64,000 bases of DNA, taken from assembly GCF_002878395.1 (NCBI RefSeq), contig NC_061121.1:135324532-135388531 (forward strand), given 5' to 3'. Below are positions 21,685-34,200 of this stretch, in pieces (position 1 is the stretch's first letter; each line of letters begins with the position of its first letter). The stretch is from Capsicum annuum (lineage: Eukaryota > Streptophyta > Magnoliopsida > Solanales > Solanaceae). The position numbers were made by a program, and so were the translations under genes. The notes under the pieces are model-generated. The model did not search any database. It was given only the letters and a program-made list of their open reading frames with translations, and was not told the origin of the DNA.

Positions 21685-22515
21685 TCAGTTCTCATCTTAT
21701 TTTTTACATGTATTTAGAGAGGTTTGGATACTAAGGTGAACCTTAGAATTGATTTTCTCCCTCAGATAGATGAACAAGCGAAGAGGACCATTCAGACTTT
21801 GGTGGATATGTTAAGGTCTTGTGTGTTCAATTTTTGTGGTAGTTAGGTTGACCATTTGAATTTTATATAGTTTACATATAATAATATCTAAAATTAGTAT
21901 TGGGATGGATCCTTTTGAAGAATTGTGTGGTAGGAGGCGTAGGTTTCCTATTGGGTGGTTTGAGGTTGGCAAAAATAGGTTGTTTGGCCAGACTTGGTTC
22001 ACCAAGCCTTGGATAAGGTGAAAGTGATTTGAGATAGGATTAAAACCACCCAAAGTATCCAAAAGTCCTAAGCAGATGTAAGGCAAAGTTATTTGGAGTT
22101 AGATGTGGATGATTTGGTGTATTTGAAGGTGTTTCCTATGAATGGAGTGCTGCGGTTTGGAAGAAAAGGGAAGCTCAGTCCCTGTTATGTTAGACCATAT
22201 TGTGTTTTGAAAAAACTTGGGAAGGTTTTTTATGAGTTGGATTTTCATTGAAGTCTATTCATTCGGTCTTTCATGTGTCAATGTTGTAGAAGTGTGTAAG
22301 TGATCCTTCCTTGGTTATTCCTTTGGGGAGTGTTGGTGTTTCAAATTCCTTATCATAGAGAAAGTCCCAGTGGGGATTTTAGATTGGCAAGTAATTCAAA
22401 TGCAAAAAAAAGAAGTGGCTTTGGTAAATGTTCTATGGAGGAACCAAAAGTGTGAAGAAGTTATTTGGGAAGCCAAAGAGGACATGAAGTACAAATACCC
22501 ATTCCTATTTCCTGC
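21685..22515 (+). pseudogene. Element B: integrase C-terminal part, resumed
   Basis: The integrase of element B continues here after element T. A segment at 21715-21825 (GLDTKVNLRIDFLPQIDEQA then KRTIQTLVDMLRSCV) is the core region around the third catalytic acid. At 21990-22240 the C-terminal module is visible (ALDKVKVI, SYLELDVDDLVYLKVFPMNG then VLRFGRKGKLSP). The WRNQ...WEAKEDMKYKYPFLFP tail is at 22430-22510. Multiple stops interrupt it. The C-terminal text is similar to that of element A (18-765), so A and B are related but separate elements. Confidence 0.85.
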
Positions 22516-22624
22516 TTTGGATAATCGTGCTTGAGGTGTGTGTATTCCTTGATGTTTTTTCTTTCTATCTTTGTTAAAGGTAAGTGTGGTTGTATTGGGA
22601 GTGAAATCATGCAAATTAATGCCT

Positions 22625-24801
22625 TGTCAACCCTCGTGTTTTTGGTTCTTGAAAATTTTTGAAATTTTATCCTCACTGTCCTGACTAAGACTTACCCTAC
22701 GAGATGTAGGGAGTCTTGACAAATCATTAGTAACTAAATCATAGCCTAAATAGTGTGTTGGTAATTCTTCTACTCTGAGTACGAGTGGCTCGTACGAGTC
22801 GAGAGAACTCATTAATGGTCTTTGTGTGCTAATTGTAGGTTGTCCAATGTATACCTAAATGGTTTCTGTGTTGACTATGACTGGACCCTATAAGTTGTTG
22901 GAACATGTGATGAGTCATATGAGGTGAGTCATAGGGTCAACTGTGTGGATTTGCGCTAGAAACTATCTTGGCTATGACTCATGGTGACGGGTCATAACGA
23001 ATCCCTACGAGTCGTATAGTGACCCATAGTCACTGGCGACTAAATTTTAGCTTTAAATTTAAGGGTACTTTGGACAATTTCTTTCTTACCAAATTAAAAC
23101 CCCACGTTCATAAAGCACCCAAGGGGGTTATTTCTCATTCATAATATAGTTAAACACTCTCAAAACTCTCTTAAATTCTCTCAAGCAAGATACTTAGGGT
23201 TTTAAAGAAGTAGGTCATTCAAAGGCTCAACGGTTGAATTCCTTCCTTAAAAACTTGGTATTTCAAGCATGTTACTCTTCCCTAATTATTACTTTATGAA
23301 AATCATGAACATACATGGTTTAATTGGATGGTTTTGAATGTGGGTTTTCAACATGGTTAAGGGTTGTGGAATGGTTTATTCTTTAATTGCTTTCCCATGA
23401 TTTATATGCATTGTTGATGCTTTATTAATGGTAATGAACTTATGGGGGTGTATGGTTATGGTAAATTTACTAAGGGGTCATAATTTTCCCAAAATTGATG
23501 CTTTAAACCCAAAAGTCATTTTGAAAAATGGTGTTCCCTTAACCTACTTGTGTAAATGGCTTTAAATTATGAAATTGTCACCTGATTTGACTTACTTATC
23601 TATGTTATTGCTTTGCATAATTGGTAAACCAATGAACTTGGATTTTAAAAGCTAGGTTGGCTATCATATTAATAAATAAAGGGGGTGAGCCGTTCCCCCA
23701 AGATTTTTATATTAATGAACAAATGGGGCGAGGCGTTCCCCCAAGTGTAATATGATTGTTATGGCATAGAGATAAGCTTGAAAGTGCTTGGGAATGACAA
23801 TACCTATAGTATGCCTTAACAGGTTGGTTTATTGATTAATAAATGAGTTATGTGAAACTTCCTTTACCTTGGGGTTAATGGGCGTCATGTAACAAAGACG
23901 TGAATGTGTGGATCTTGGACGACTTGTACTGGAAACTCGTGTTTGCCGACATGAGGTTTAGTCTTGACTACCTGTGTGAATATGTCGCATTTGATATATT
24001 TTTGGGACGTCTAGTTTCCTTGATGCTTTAGCTTTCCCTTGAATTTTCTCTGATTTATATAGCTAACACGCACTGAGGCCCTTTCAGCAGGGGGAGATAA
24101 ACCTATATAACCCATGGGTGCCTATTATGACGGTCGTCCTACATTATCCAGGATAATATTTTAATTAATGCAAACCTTATTTCCTATCCCGACATATTAT
24201 TTATTTACGTGTTATTATATGGCTTATATTGTATTTGAAATGGTTTGAATTCACATTATTTTGTCCTCTATCCCCGAGTTACATGCTAGTGTTCACCCCA
24301 CTAACTGTCTTTGGATGCTGTATTTCTATGCGATGCAGGCATCAGAGATACTGCAACTTTTCCTGCACAGAGTTAAGTGGATCAGCTTGATTCATTGTGG
24401 TGAAGTGGTGAGCTTTCATTCTCCTTAAGACTTAGACATTTCATCAGTTCCTTTCATAGATTAGAATTGAGAGTTTTCAGTATCATTAATATTGTTATTG
24501 TCATCTGTTAGAGTCGGGGACATGTCCCGACTAAGACAGGTTTTTTTTTTTTTTGTATAGCGGCTTTGTTGGATTACTGTGGACTTGGGTGGTTTTGGTT
24601 GATTGTTTGGGGTGTTGACGGTTATTGGTTATAGATATATCTTTTATTGTTTGAGATCATCTTATATTATCTTGTTATAAGTTCAAAATTTGGCCTTTGT
24701 CGAGCAGTATGTGGTGTTTTGTTTAGGTTTAGGAGGTGGTCTCCGATCCACGATGGACTTGAGATACCCATCACGGACAGACCTTAGTTTGGATTGGGAC
24801 A
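22625..24801 (+). mobile_element. Element B: 3' LTR
   Basis: The LTR is about 2.18 kb. The start is read at TGTCAACCCTCGTG (22625), a decayed form of TGTAATACCCCG. The end is read at GGATTGGGACA (24801), just before helicase coding text resumes on the minus strand. The tail (CCACGATGGACTTGAGATAC, then CCATCACGGACAGACC) matches the reverse complement of 31283-31340, so B and element C share an LTR family. ORFs inside are noise. The left edge is the less certain one. Confidence 0.7.
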
Positions 24802-25122
24802 TCCTCAATTTGATATTTGCAAGAAATGTATGATAAAGGAATATTTTTCCAGTCTCTTCGGGTCCATCGACGAAGAATAATCCCGATTGGCCAGAAACAT
24901 TTGATATATAATCATGAGCACTTGCTCTTGTTCAGGATTTAGCTTTGTTTATGCATCCAAATCTTCTGAAGGCACTATTATAAACTTGTCTTTTATTATT
25001 TCTCTGCATTCTAATATAATTCCGTCATCCATACTCTTTATGTCATAATTTTTAATTCTCTTACCCATGCTCTCTAAGAAATGGTTTATGCTTTTTAGTT
25101 TGCATTAAAGTTGAGCATTAGG
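24802..25122 (-). pseudogene. Helitron helicase domain, distal part (Walker A region)
   Basis: Minus-strand reading gives the Pif1-like helicase of a Helitron. Moving from 25122 down there is LESMGKRIKNYDIKSMDDGI, LNPEQEQVLMIIYQMFLANR, then after a frameshift SGLFFVDGPEETGKIFLYHTFLANI. The last part is the Walker A motif (normally DGPGGTGKTF), with EE in place of GG and Ile in place of Thr, at about 24838-24868. Stops and a shift are present. The reading is cut at 24801 by the end of the LTR of element B, so the remaining helicase motifs should lie beyond B, off the left edge. It continues upstream in the Helitron at 27956, across element R. Confidence 0.8.
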
Positions 25123-25127
25123 AGAAT
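25123..25127. repeat. Target site duplication AGAAT (left copy, element R)
   Basis: AGAAT precedes TGTAATACCCCGAG at 25128 and recurs at 27951-27955 after GGGCGTTACA. Removing the DNA between them joins the two helicase pieces in one frame. Confidence 0.85.
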
Positions 25128-27950
25128 TGTAATACCCCGAGTTTTTATATCATAAACCTCTCATCCTTTCTTATGAGATCAGATCCAGTGCAAAGTAATA
25201 GTTACTCATAAGTTGATACTCTTGTTTCTATCTTAGCCATATAGTTATTTTTCTTGAGGGTTCATGCACTTGCAGACCAGTTCAGTAGCTCATTATTCTT
25301 GAGATCCAGTGACTCAGTTTTATTAGTTACACATGATAGCTTGAAGACTAATATTCCTCTATGTTTCATGTTAATTATCCATATTCGAGGATGAATGTTC
25401 CCAAGGGGGAGATAATGTAAGACCCTATATTTTTGTGCTAGAATTCTAACCGTCGTTCCTGTGCGTCTAAGATCTATCCAAGTGATTCTCACGTAAATAC
25501 AAGTTTCATGATCATTATCCTAGTCTATGGAGTAGTTTAGATGTGGAAAATGTTTATAGCAATGACATAGAACAAGGTTGAGCTAAGACCAATTGATTCA
25601 TCCAAAGTTTGACATTTGATTCTACAAGGGTCAAATTCAAACGTGTATATATCTTAATATACATGGAATTTTTCATCCCAAGACCTATCAAATTGTATAT
25701 AATTGAATTAGCTTTTCAACGATACCAATTTCGCAAAAATCCGATACCCAAGCGAAGAGTTATGCCCATTTTTGTGAGAGGAAGTAAGGGTGTGCGATGG
25801 GCAATGCGCCGCCCAATCAAATGTGTGCGATTGGGAGTGCGAGGCATACTTAAATGTATGCCATAAGGTGTGCGACGCACACCTTAAGATCTACCATTGG
25901 TTTTGCACCGCATACCTCACTTTCAAGTACCAAAAACACCCCTATATATGTCTATAACACGGGATTAAACTCCCATAACACCAAAATAATTTTACTTTCT
26001 CTCAAAATCAACAAGAACATTCATTAGGGTTTCAACCTAAAAATTCAAATATCTCAAGATTCAACCATGAGTTTTCAATAATTCTTCGAGATTCGGAATC
26101 CTCATTCCGAGGTCTACAAGAAACACTCATTATTTTCATGAATAGAGTCCCAAGGTCAAGAGTTCATTCAAAGCTTCAAGTTTAAGGCATGTGGGGTTTT
26201 TCAACAAGAACACCCTTTCGTTCTTGTGCCCAAATTGATTTTTCTTTTATGAATATACATGATTTTACATGTTTTGATATGAATTTGAAGCATGAATTTA
26301 TACCCTATATGGTTTTACATAAGATTATGATACTCTCTATGTTTTGGAACTTGAATTGAATGAGAATGATGACATTTTTGTACATAAATTTAAATTTTCC
26401 AGATTTTAAAGTAAGTTATATATATTTATGATGAAAAACATGAATCTTGAGAAAATTTAATATGATTTTGATGTATGAGACCTTGAGTCCTAATTGGGAT
26501 TGTACTTTGTGAAATTATGTGCTATAAGCACAATGAGATTTGAATTTCAAAGCTAATTTTCTTTAACAAGATGTATGATTATAAAGCTGAAATTTTAAGT
26601 TTTAAGTGATTATTTTTGTGCTTATGTCATAAAGTATAAAACTTTGGAAGGTTTTATGGTGATATTGATGTATGGATTTTTGGAACCCTATTTGAGATTA
26701 TTATTTTGAGAAAATCATGTGTTATAAACACCTTGAGTTTAAATAATTTGAGATGATAAAGAAGCTTTGACCTTTTGGTCATAAAAAGGGTTGTTTTTGA
26801 AACCGAGATGAGAAAAGAAATCCACTTTTATTGATTTATTATGAAAGGGGTAGCATGATGGCTCCCATTGTGAATTGTTGAAATATTTATTAGTGGATTT
26901 TCTTTTGAAAAGATCTGAGCTAAGTCAGGGAGTAGTCTTTAGCACCGAGCGGGAGGTATAGCAGGATTGGTACTTCCCTAGAACTATGTGCCCCCGTAGG
27001 TTGTGAGCCTAAGGCTGATTTATATAGTGATCACTAATGTTTGGATTGATGATTTAAGGTCCTACTCCGATGGCAAGGATAGGACAGCTCTCCCCAACGT
27101 GAGTTAGACGTTGAACTCCATGTAGCTCACATAGTTTATGTCGGTTGTAAGAGACTCCCAATGTGTGTGTGTGTATTCTTCTATCTAATATGAAAAGTCT
27201 TATTCTTTTATCTGAGATGAAAACATATTTGTTTGAAAGACTGAGTTTGAGAAAGTCATTGTTTTCGATAGAAGTGAATTGAGATTTATTATGATGACTC
27301 ACATGTTTCACCCGATATATTTTACTCTCTTATGATTATGATGATTTTAATTCGACCTAAGTGAGTCATTTATATCAGCATGCATAATTTTATAAACCGT
27401 GATGATATTAAGATATTATTTTATATATGCATTGCACCCCCATATGCTCGGTACGTTTCCATGGTACTGACCCATATATTCGTATGTGGGCTACATTTTC
27501 TCGGAATGTAGGTACAAAGTATAGTGTACATCTTCAGATCCAGTCAGTTCGCGACATTCAGTCAGCAGGTGATGAATCCTTTTGATTCAAGGGCTTGAGT
27601 TAGTTATACAGTTCGAGAAGTGTTGTATTTTCTTTATTCAATCGTATTGAGTTGGGTTAGTCAGGAGTCATAACCCGGCTACCTACAGTCAGTACTAGTA
27701 GAGGCTTCATAGATAGTCAGTAGAAGTTGATGTATTCTGTTTCAGTTTAGGTTGTAAAAGCAGAGTTGTAAGCTTGTAAATTTTATTTTGTATTTATCAT
27801 ATTCAGAAAAGAGTTATTTTCCGCAGATTTGTATAGATTTATACTTTTTGTTCAGTTGCTTATGAGTTATGTCAGTAGAAGGGTTAGCTTGGGGTCACTT
27901 GTGATCCTAAGCACCATGTGACATCTCAGGACCCGTTTTCGGGGCGTTAC
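25128..27950 (+). mobile_element. Element R: internally deleted Ty3/gypsy element in the Helitron
   Basis: The element is flanked by AGAAT duplications. It begins with what looks like only the first roughly 20 bp of a 5' LTR (TGTAATACCCCGAGTTTTTA). It jumps to about 265 bp of 3' internal sequence ending in CGAGGATGAATGTTCCCAAG and the purine tract GGGGGAGATAA, and then has a full 3' LTR. All of gag and pol and nearly all of the 5' LTR are gone. The 3' LTR is listed separately. ORFs at 25609-25866 and 27054-27311 are inside the LTR and are noise. Confidence 0.8.
25416..27950 (+). mobile_element. Element R: 3' LTR
   Basis: The LTR is about 2.5 kb, TGTAAGACCC ... GGGCGTTACA, preceded by a polypurine tract. 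CpG-containing modules (GTGCGATGGGCAATGCGCCG and variants) occur at 25790-25920, with a TATA-like CCTATATATG near 25941. A (TG)n run is near 27163. The layout resembles LTR A. Confidence 0.85.
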
Positions 27951-27955
27951 AAGAA

Positions 27956-28620
27956 TTGTCATGTATTCTCTTAAAATCTTCTGATATGTTATCATAATAT
28001 GTAGCCCAGAGCTTTCTATCATTCGGTTAGATTACAATGAAATAAAACTTTTGGAAATAAATTTCTTAGAGCCGATGGCATTTTGAATATGACTGCTTCG
28101 TGTAAACATTCAATAATGCTTTTATTTGATTCGAGTAAACCTATTTCTTTTGCAACATTTTTGAATGTGTCACAAAACTTTTTGTTAACAGTCAGTAAGT
28201 ATTGAAACAAAGTCGGTCCTCTTACATGATTCAATAATAATCTCAAATAATACCTTTCACCTTCTGCTGGGTTAGCTGTGAATTAAACAAAAGAGGTTAA
28301 ATAAAAGATATTTAGACATTTATAAATTTTAAGAGTGGTCATGTTGAATTTCTTACCAACAAAAATTTGACCAATTACTGATCTTGTTTTTCTTTGCATC
28401 CAAATCTTACATTGAGAGTTCCAAACATATTACTCTTAAAACTCCTTGTATATGTATTAACGTGCTTCGTTATCTGTTGAACATTTGTGAAAATACTCGG
28501 TGAGCATGATTTTTGAGGCGTATTCCCATGCAACAACATTCTTCAAATTTTGGTTTCTCCAATAACACACAATAATATGAACGGATAATATTAGAAAGTT
28601 TAGCAAAATATTCCATATAA
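27956..28620 (-). pseudogene. Helitron helicase, proximal part with an intron
   Basis: Helicase N-terminal half of the Helitron RepHel protein on the minus strand. Near 28480-28540 is the MLTEYFHKCSTDNEAR text. After an apparent intron comes NPAEGERYYLRLLLNHVRGP. The open piece at 28019-28246 reads LLTVNKKFCDTFKNVAKEIG then LLESNKSIIECLHEA, and after a frameshift RKLWATYYDNISEDFKRIHD runs up to the element R junction. These blocks are in the standard order for plant Helitron helicases. Stops and shifts make it non-functional. ATP-binding residues lie further on, at 24838-24868. Confidence 0.85.
28276..28356 (-). other. Probable 81-nt intron in the Helitron helicase
   Basis: On the minus strand, GTTG|GTAAGA (donor GT at 28355-28356) and AATTCACAG|CTAACC (acceptor ending 28276) bound an AT-rich segment without coding sense. 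Splicing it would join the ...QIFVG text to ANPAEGERYY, which is contiguous in related helicases. Boundaries follow the consensus at both ends. Confidence 0.6.
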
Positions 28621-29007
28621 TATAATTTTATGCATTTCTTTTCATGATAAATTCATAGTTAAAAATGGGTTATTACAATTTGAATCTTATGATTATTTTT
28701 CCAGAAGGGTAAAGTTGTAGAATTCAGGTAGCTTAATGTAGGCGGTTGAATTGACAAAGGAACTTCAATCACTAAATAGGAAGCTAAAAGAAGGGCGCAA
28801 CAATATTAAAATGTGGGTATTTTAATTTATATAAGTGGACTATTGCATGGGAGTGATGGCAATAAAAATCACATATAAATATTTCATGCTACTTCATCAA
28901 AAGCTTAAATCAACCTAACTGCTGATATAAATATTTTACCTATTTGTTTATTTAGAAGATGCAGTTGAAGGTTAATGACTGGAGGTTGCATTTTACTGAG
29001 ATCAAAT
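28621..29007 (-). other. Helitron internal stretch without recognisable coding
   Basis: The stretch between the Rep and helicase parts. Minus-strand frames are full of stops, and I found no clear motif. It may be a decayed linker or hold a second intron or small insertion. Nothing else stands out on the plus strand. Confidence 0.4.
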
Positions 29008-30100
29008 TCATAAATTCTTCATAGCACTTCTGGTGTAGTAACCAACATGCATCTTGAAAACTCCTAATTTCATTAACAATTTTTCTCCATCATCTGAGTC
29101 GATATAAATAGTGCACCTATTATGTACTTGATATCTGTACTTGTAAACATACTTTATTGCTTTTATCCCTGCACAAGATTCAACATTGGTATGACAGTTA
29201 TATCTACTCAGAAAATAAGAATTATATTGAATAATCCACTGATTATTCATTGCCATGCCTCAGACCTTTTTTTTTCTTTCCGTTATTTCATCTCTTATAA
29301 ATAGGATAGCCACTCTTTCCTTGTATTGATTTATTACGAAATGGCAGAGGATAATGACTCTTGCACTAACCATCCCTCATGCATGAATTTTTTAGATATT
29401 TTTTTCCAAATGGGCTATGCATCATATGCTTTCTAACAAAGTCATGCAAAACTGAAATTCTTCTTTATCGGGAAGTTCAACGAAAATAAACTTGTCATAA
29501 TCATTCGGTGATGTTATCTTGTATCCTTGCTCTAGTATTAACAAAAGGTGAATGTGTGGTAGGCCTCTTTTCTGAAATTCAATCACATAACTTATGCTGC
29601 AACATGCTCAAATATTTTTTTCTTAAAGATTTGATCTCTTAAATCTTATAACTTTTATCTGAGAACTCTAGTCACCAAGTCAGGTCTGTCTTGAGCAAGT
29701 TGTCCTCCTACAATTTTTTTTGGATCTGTCTTGAGAAAGTTGTCCTCCTATCAATTTTTTTTGCATCTTTGTCCAATCAAAATTACATGTCATTGTGATA
29801 AACAGATCTGATTTTCCAAAATGTTGAACCAAAGACATTACATCCATATATCTATGACATATGTCCCTACGGCCTTCGACAAATGATATAGGAAGTATTA
29901 TTCTTTGACCAACTTTCGAGTCTCTTCTTTCTCCAGTTATAATACTATCAACTATGCCGTGCAATATTTCCTTTCCAAAATTTTATTGCTCAAACCTAAA
30001 ATATTCAAGTCGAGTAGTTTCTTGGTTGATGTACATGTCAACAACAAATTATTGAAATAATCATCTGCATAATAGTATTATCATGTTTTCTCCACTGCAT
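29008..30100 (-). pseudogene. Helitron Rep (HUH nuclease) domain
   Basis: Rolling-circle replication initiator of a Helitron. At 29680-29964 the pre-Rep text reads GERRDSKVGQRIILPISFVE, MDVMSLVQHFGKSDLFITMT. The HUH motif is KRGLPHIHLLLILEQG, with its two His codons in 29548-29556, and is intact. A downstream HMMHSPFGK motif is at 29402-29428. The tyrosine region is in the open piece 29008-29256 (AGIKAIKYVYKYRYQVHNRC), where Tyr residues remain at the expected spacing. Many stops lie between these blocks and a 37-bp tandem duplication disrupts 29684-29757. It is dead, but the key residues can still be read. Confidence 0.85.
29684..29757. repeat. Tandem duplication of about 37 bp inside the Helitron Rep
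   Basis: TCTGTCTTGAGCAAGTTGTC and TCTGTCTTGAGAAAGTTGTC begin two adjacent copies, each followed by CTCCTA and a T-run. The copies differ at a few positions. It falls within the Rep reading and breaks it. Confidence 0.85.
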
Positions 30101-30384
30101 ATTTACAGCTTATAATAATAGTACTCTCTACAAGAGACACAATTTTTAGATCCACGCCATATACCTATTAAATATTTTTAAATATATTAGTATGAACTTT
30201 GTAAGTATACAATTCTAAGATTATGCGTAATTTTATTTTAAGACTTTACCTTGTTCCTCTTTGTTAAACACCTCATTAGCAGACACAAATGTAGGGATGT
30301 TCTAGTTGAGGCCTGCAACTTCAGTTTCACTCTTACCTTTACTTATTTTATGTTATTTTTGTATTCCTAGGTGCCAGTCTAGTC

Positions 30385-31282
30385 ACCACTTAGAAAAAGT
30401 AAAGGATACTATAGTGGATTGTAACAACCGTAATAATGTTTATCTCTATAAATATTACCTGAATGTTCATAAACAATAATCTCTCAATCAAATGGTACAT
30501 TGGGGTTGTTGTCGTTTGTCCAAATTTTAGCAACTTGATCTACTGATGGTTTGTTGTAGACACATTGATCCTTTTTAGTGGTGGAAGCAATTCAAATTTC
30601 TAAATTCTTAAATTTTAAATGATCCTTTAGCTGGCGAAGCAATTGTGCATAAGGATTGACATCCATTATTTGTTTAATCATTGCGCAAACTTTTCGGATA
30701 AATTGGCTTCTTGGACTTTTGAAATCCTATTGCGTGACTCATTTTCTATGTCAAAAAAGTAGATTTGAAAATAACATGGATTATTATCATGGGGTAGTAA
30801 TGAGGGGAGATCATAATATATTTGATCCTTTGCTCGAAATGTGTAAACTCCTTTTCGCAAAAATTCTAGATCATTGTAATGTTTAACACCAAAAGACGTA
30901 AATCCAAATAAGCTGTCGTATAATTGACATGGAAATTAAGTATTTTCAGTATTTCCAAGTCTTATTGATTCACTATAGCAACAAAATATTGGATTTTCAT
31001 GTTGAAATCTCATAGCATGATAAACTGTGCATTAAGAAACATTTTACAACTTTTGAATACACGATATTGATGGTATGTAGTCAATTTCACCTAAATTTGT
31101 TGTGTAAAATATTAGAAATATTAATAAATAATAAATCTAGTACGAATAGATTGGAAGTAACTTTAATTAATAAATTAGTATTGCATTGCCTTCAATTTCA
31201 TATCTTTTGATAGAGACTTTAGGAACCAATGTATTCTGCATCTTGCTGTTGGTCTTATTTTATTAATATCAATATGTAGTAT
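30385..31282 (-). pseudogene. Helitron RepHel N-terminal region
   Basis: Upstream part of the same Helitron protein. On the minus strand: NFQHENPIFCCYSGSIRLGN (about 30950-31020), LFGFTSFGVKHYND near 30900, GVYTFRAKDQIYYDLPSLLP and PCYFQIYFFDIENESRNRIS (open at 30678-30860). Then come DQCVYNKPSVDQVAKIWTND and IIVYEHSGNIYRDKHYYGCY with YPLLF at 30400-30570. This is the Helitron_like_N region. A further piece (INRIRPTARCRIHWFLKSLS, 31195-31282) may be an upstream exon. The reading is cut at 31283 by element C. Confidence 0.8.
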
Positions 31283-34200
31283 TGTCATGACCCGAATCAG
31301 GTCCTATCTGTGACGGGTATCTGAAGCCCACCATGGACCATAGACCACCCCTATAGCCTAACCTTAAGAGCATAATAATAACTAATAAAGAAGAAGCCTT
31401 TAAAATCAAAATAACATCTAAGTTGGGATATGTCCCCGACTATGACCAAAAAGAATCCAAAGTACTGAGTCAATAAAGAAGGAAAAATAATAAAGAAGAT
31501 AAATCCCAAAAATCTATTTCCCTATTGGAGGAATTATAGGAAGATCATCGAGAAAAACTTCAGGAAATTCATTAACCACAGGAACAAATTGCAAAGAAGG
31601 ACTTTTAGAATCAGAATCAGAATCATTAACCCAAACTAGATAATATAGACATCCTTTTGAAATAAATTTTTGGGCTCTAAGATAGGAAACAAACTTACCT
31701 TTGGGTACTATGGAATCCCCATCCTATTCTAATATCGGTTCATTAGGGGAATAGAAACTGATCTTTTGGGTTCTATAATCCTGAGAATCATAGCACGAAT
31801 AAAGCCACTCCATCCCCCAGATAACATCAAAATCCACCATATCCAACTCTATAAAATCCACTAATGTCTCCCTTTGAAAGATGGACACCACAGAACCCCT
31901 ATAGATTTTTCTGGCAACAATATAATCACCTACCAGAGTAGATACAGAAAAAGGGTCAAAAAGACTTTTAGGACCAAAACAAAATGCACAACCACATAAG
32001 ATAGGGTAGAACCTAGATCAAGAAAATAATAAACATCATGAGAAAAGACTTGTAACATAATAGTAACAACATCTGGGGATGCTTCAGATTCCTGACTAGT
32101 AGCAAGTGCATAGAGATGACTTCGGCCAGTGCCGGTATAAGAAGTAGAACCCTTTGGAGCAGGAGCTGAAGATGTGGAAACTGGAACTTTATTATCCCCA
32201 GTGGAAACCCTGGATGAATGATAATCTCATTATATGTGACCCAGCTGACCACAATTATAGCACTAATTTCTCCTCTCGTCATAATAAACATGATAAAACT
32301 GCCCACAAAAATGACAAGGAGGATAAGGTGGGGCTTAAAGTAATACCAATATGAATACTGAGATTTTATTACATAAAAAGTCTAAAACTTCTGAGAAATA
32401 CTGAAAACCAACTGTCTATCTGAACAACATAAAAATACTGAAAGAACTGATAACTGACTAACTACCTGCATGACTGTGTGATTGTTTGAAAGGCTCTAAA
32501 CTGACTGAGGAGTTAATGGGATAGACTCCCAACTAACTCTAACTATCTGGACATAATAAAATACTGAAATAAAAAATTGTGTCCTCGATAGATGAGGACA
32601 CACCACTACTGCTACTCAATAGGTAGAGTTGTCTAAGAGCGGTCGAGAAATTGGGCTTCCGAACCTATGTTATAAGACATCATAACGTAAAGAAAAGTAT
32701 GCGATCAGTACTTTAAATATACTGGTACGTTAGATAAGGACTGACTGAAATGCATGATATAACTGAGCACAAATGCATGAACATGTAAAATTTAAGAATG
32801 CAAGACCAAGCATAAATATGATTCTGAGATAATTTGTAAATAACTGAATAGTTAAAAATCTGTATGCTTTGGTCAAGCAAATCTGAACTTAAATATATTA
32901 ATTGCTGATTAACTGGTGTCTGTATACTGATTAACTAATATCTGAATACTGATTATGTAATACTGAACTGTACTTAGTCTCAATAACTGGACTGAAACTA
33001 TGAGAGGTATCATGTAACCGATATGCCCCAATCTGAGTTAATTGGGGTCCAACCTATAACCCCAATTTGAAGGGTGTTGGTATATTACGAGTGCTAACAC
33101 TGGCTCTGTGGATCCACTAAAGTGGTGTCCTGAAGGACTAAAGAGTCACTTTCTACTGGCAGGTGCTCTCATGAGATATGTGTCAACCCTTAATTGGCAG
33201 GAAGATATCTCAAACCTATGCTGGCTAGGTAGTTCTAGAACTCTGGGACTGCTACTAAAGGTCACACCTTCTACTGGCAGGTGAGCCCCTATCCCTAGGT
33301 TCACTTGGTGATAAATTCTACTCCCAACTAAATTGAAACTGGTGCTGAACTGAACTAACTTAACATTATTTCTGATAATTGATAGTGCTCATTATGATCA
33401 TAAATATCTGAGTAAATAACAAGACTCATGGTTTCACTAAATTATTACTTGAAAATCTGAAATCATGTAAAACATATAGGTATCACGTATTCATAAACCG
33501 CCAACACTGAATGATTATAAAAGTACGATATCAAACTGGAAATACTATAGTACACAATCATGGTTCAAAGACCTAAAGGATGGACATTTCTCAAACATGT
33601 AAGAATCGTAAGCTTGAACATAGGAATGTCTAAACATGAAGAAATATCACGATTACATGGCTAAATTCAAACTTTGGGGATTTACTTTGAAATCAGTTGA
33701 ACATAACATGGGAATTCACAACACTTAAAACATGATATGACTCATTCCACTTGAAAACACTTGGAACCCTAACTTGACATTGAATTAATAAGAGATTCAT
33801 GGACTTATTTCATCTTGAACATGTATAAACTCATAAATTAAACCAAAAGAGGGTTTTTGGGCTCAATGGGTAAAAGGGACCAATGGATGAACATCCCACA
33901 TACCTCACTAGATGAATTCTTAAAGATTACTTGAGGATTTCTTGAGCTTGAAGCTTGAATTCCTTAATTTCTTGCAAAAGAGTGTGGACCTGTTCTTGGG
34001 GAATCAGAGGGTTTCTTGAGAGAAATTTGTGAATAAAAGGGCAATAATGCTCTTTGGAAGCCCCAAATTTGTGTTATGGGCGGATTAGGTGAAGGAAAAT
34101 GGCCCAAATGCCCTTAAAATGCCAAGAACAAAAGCTGGATGGAATAGGGAGGGGGTGATGTAGGTTCTGAAGTGGTGGAATAAGCTGGGTAGAGCCCACC

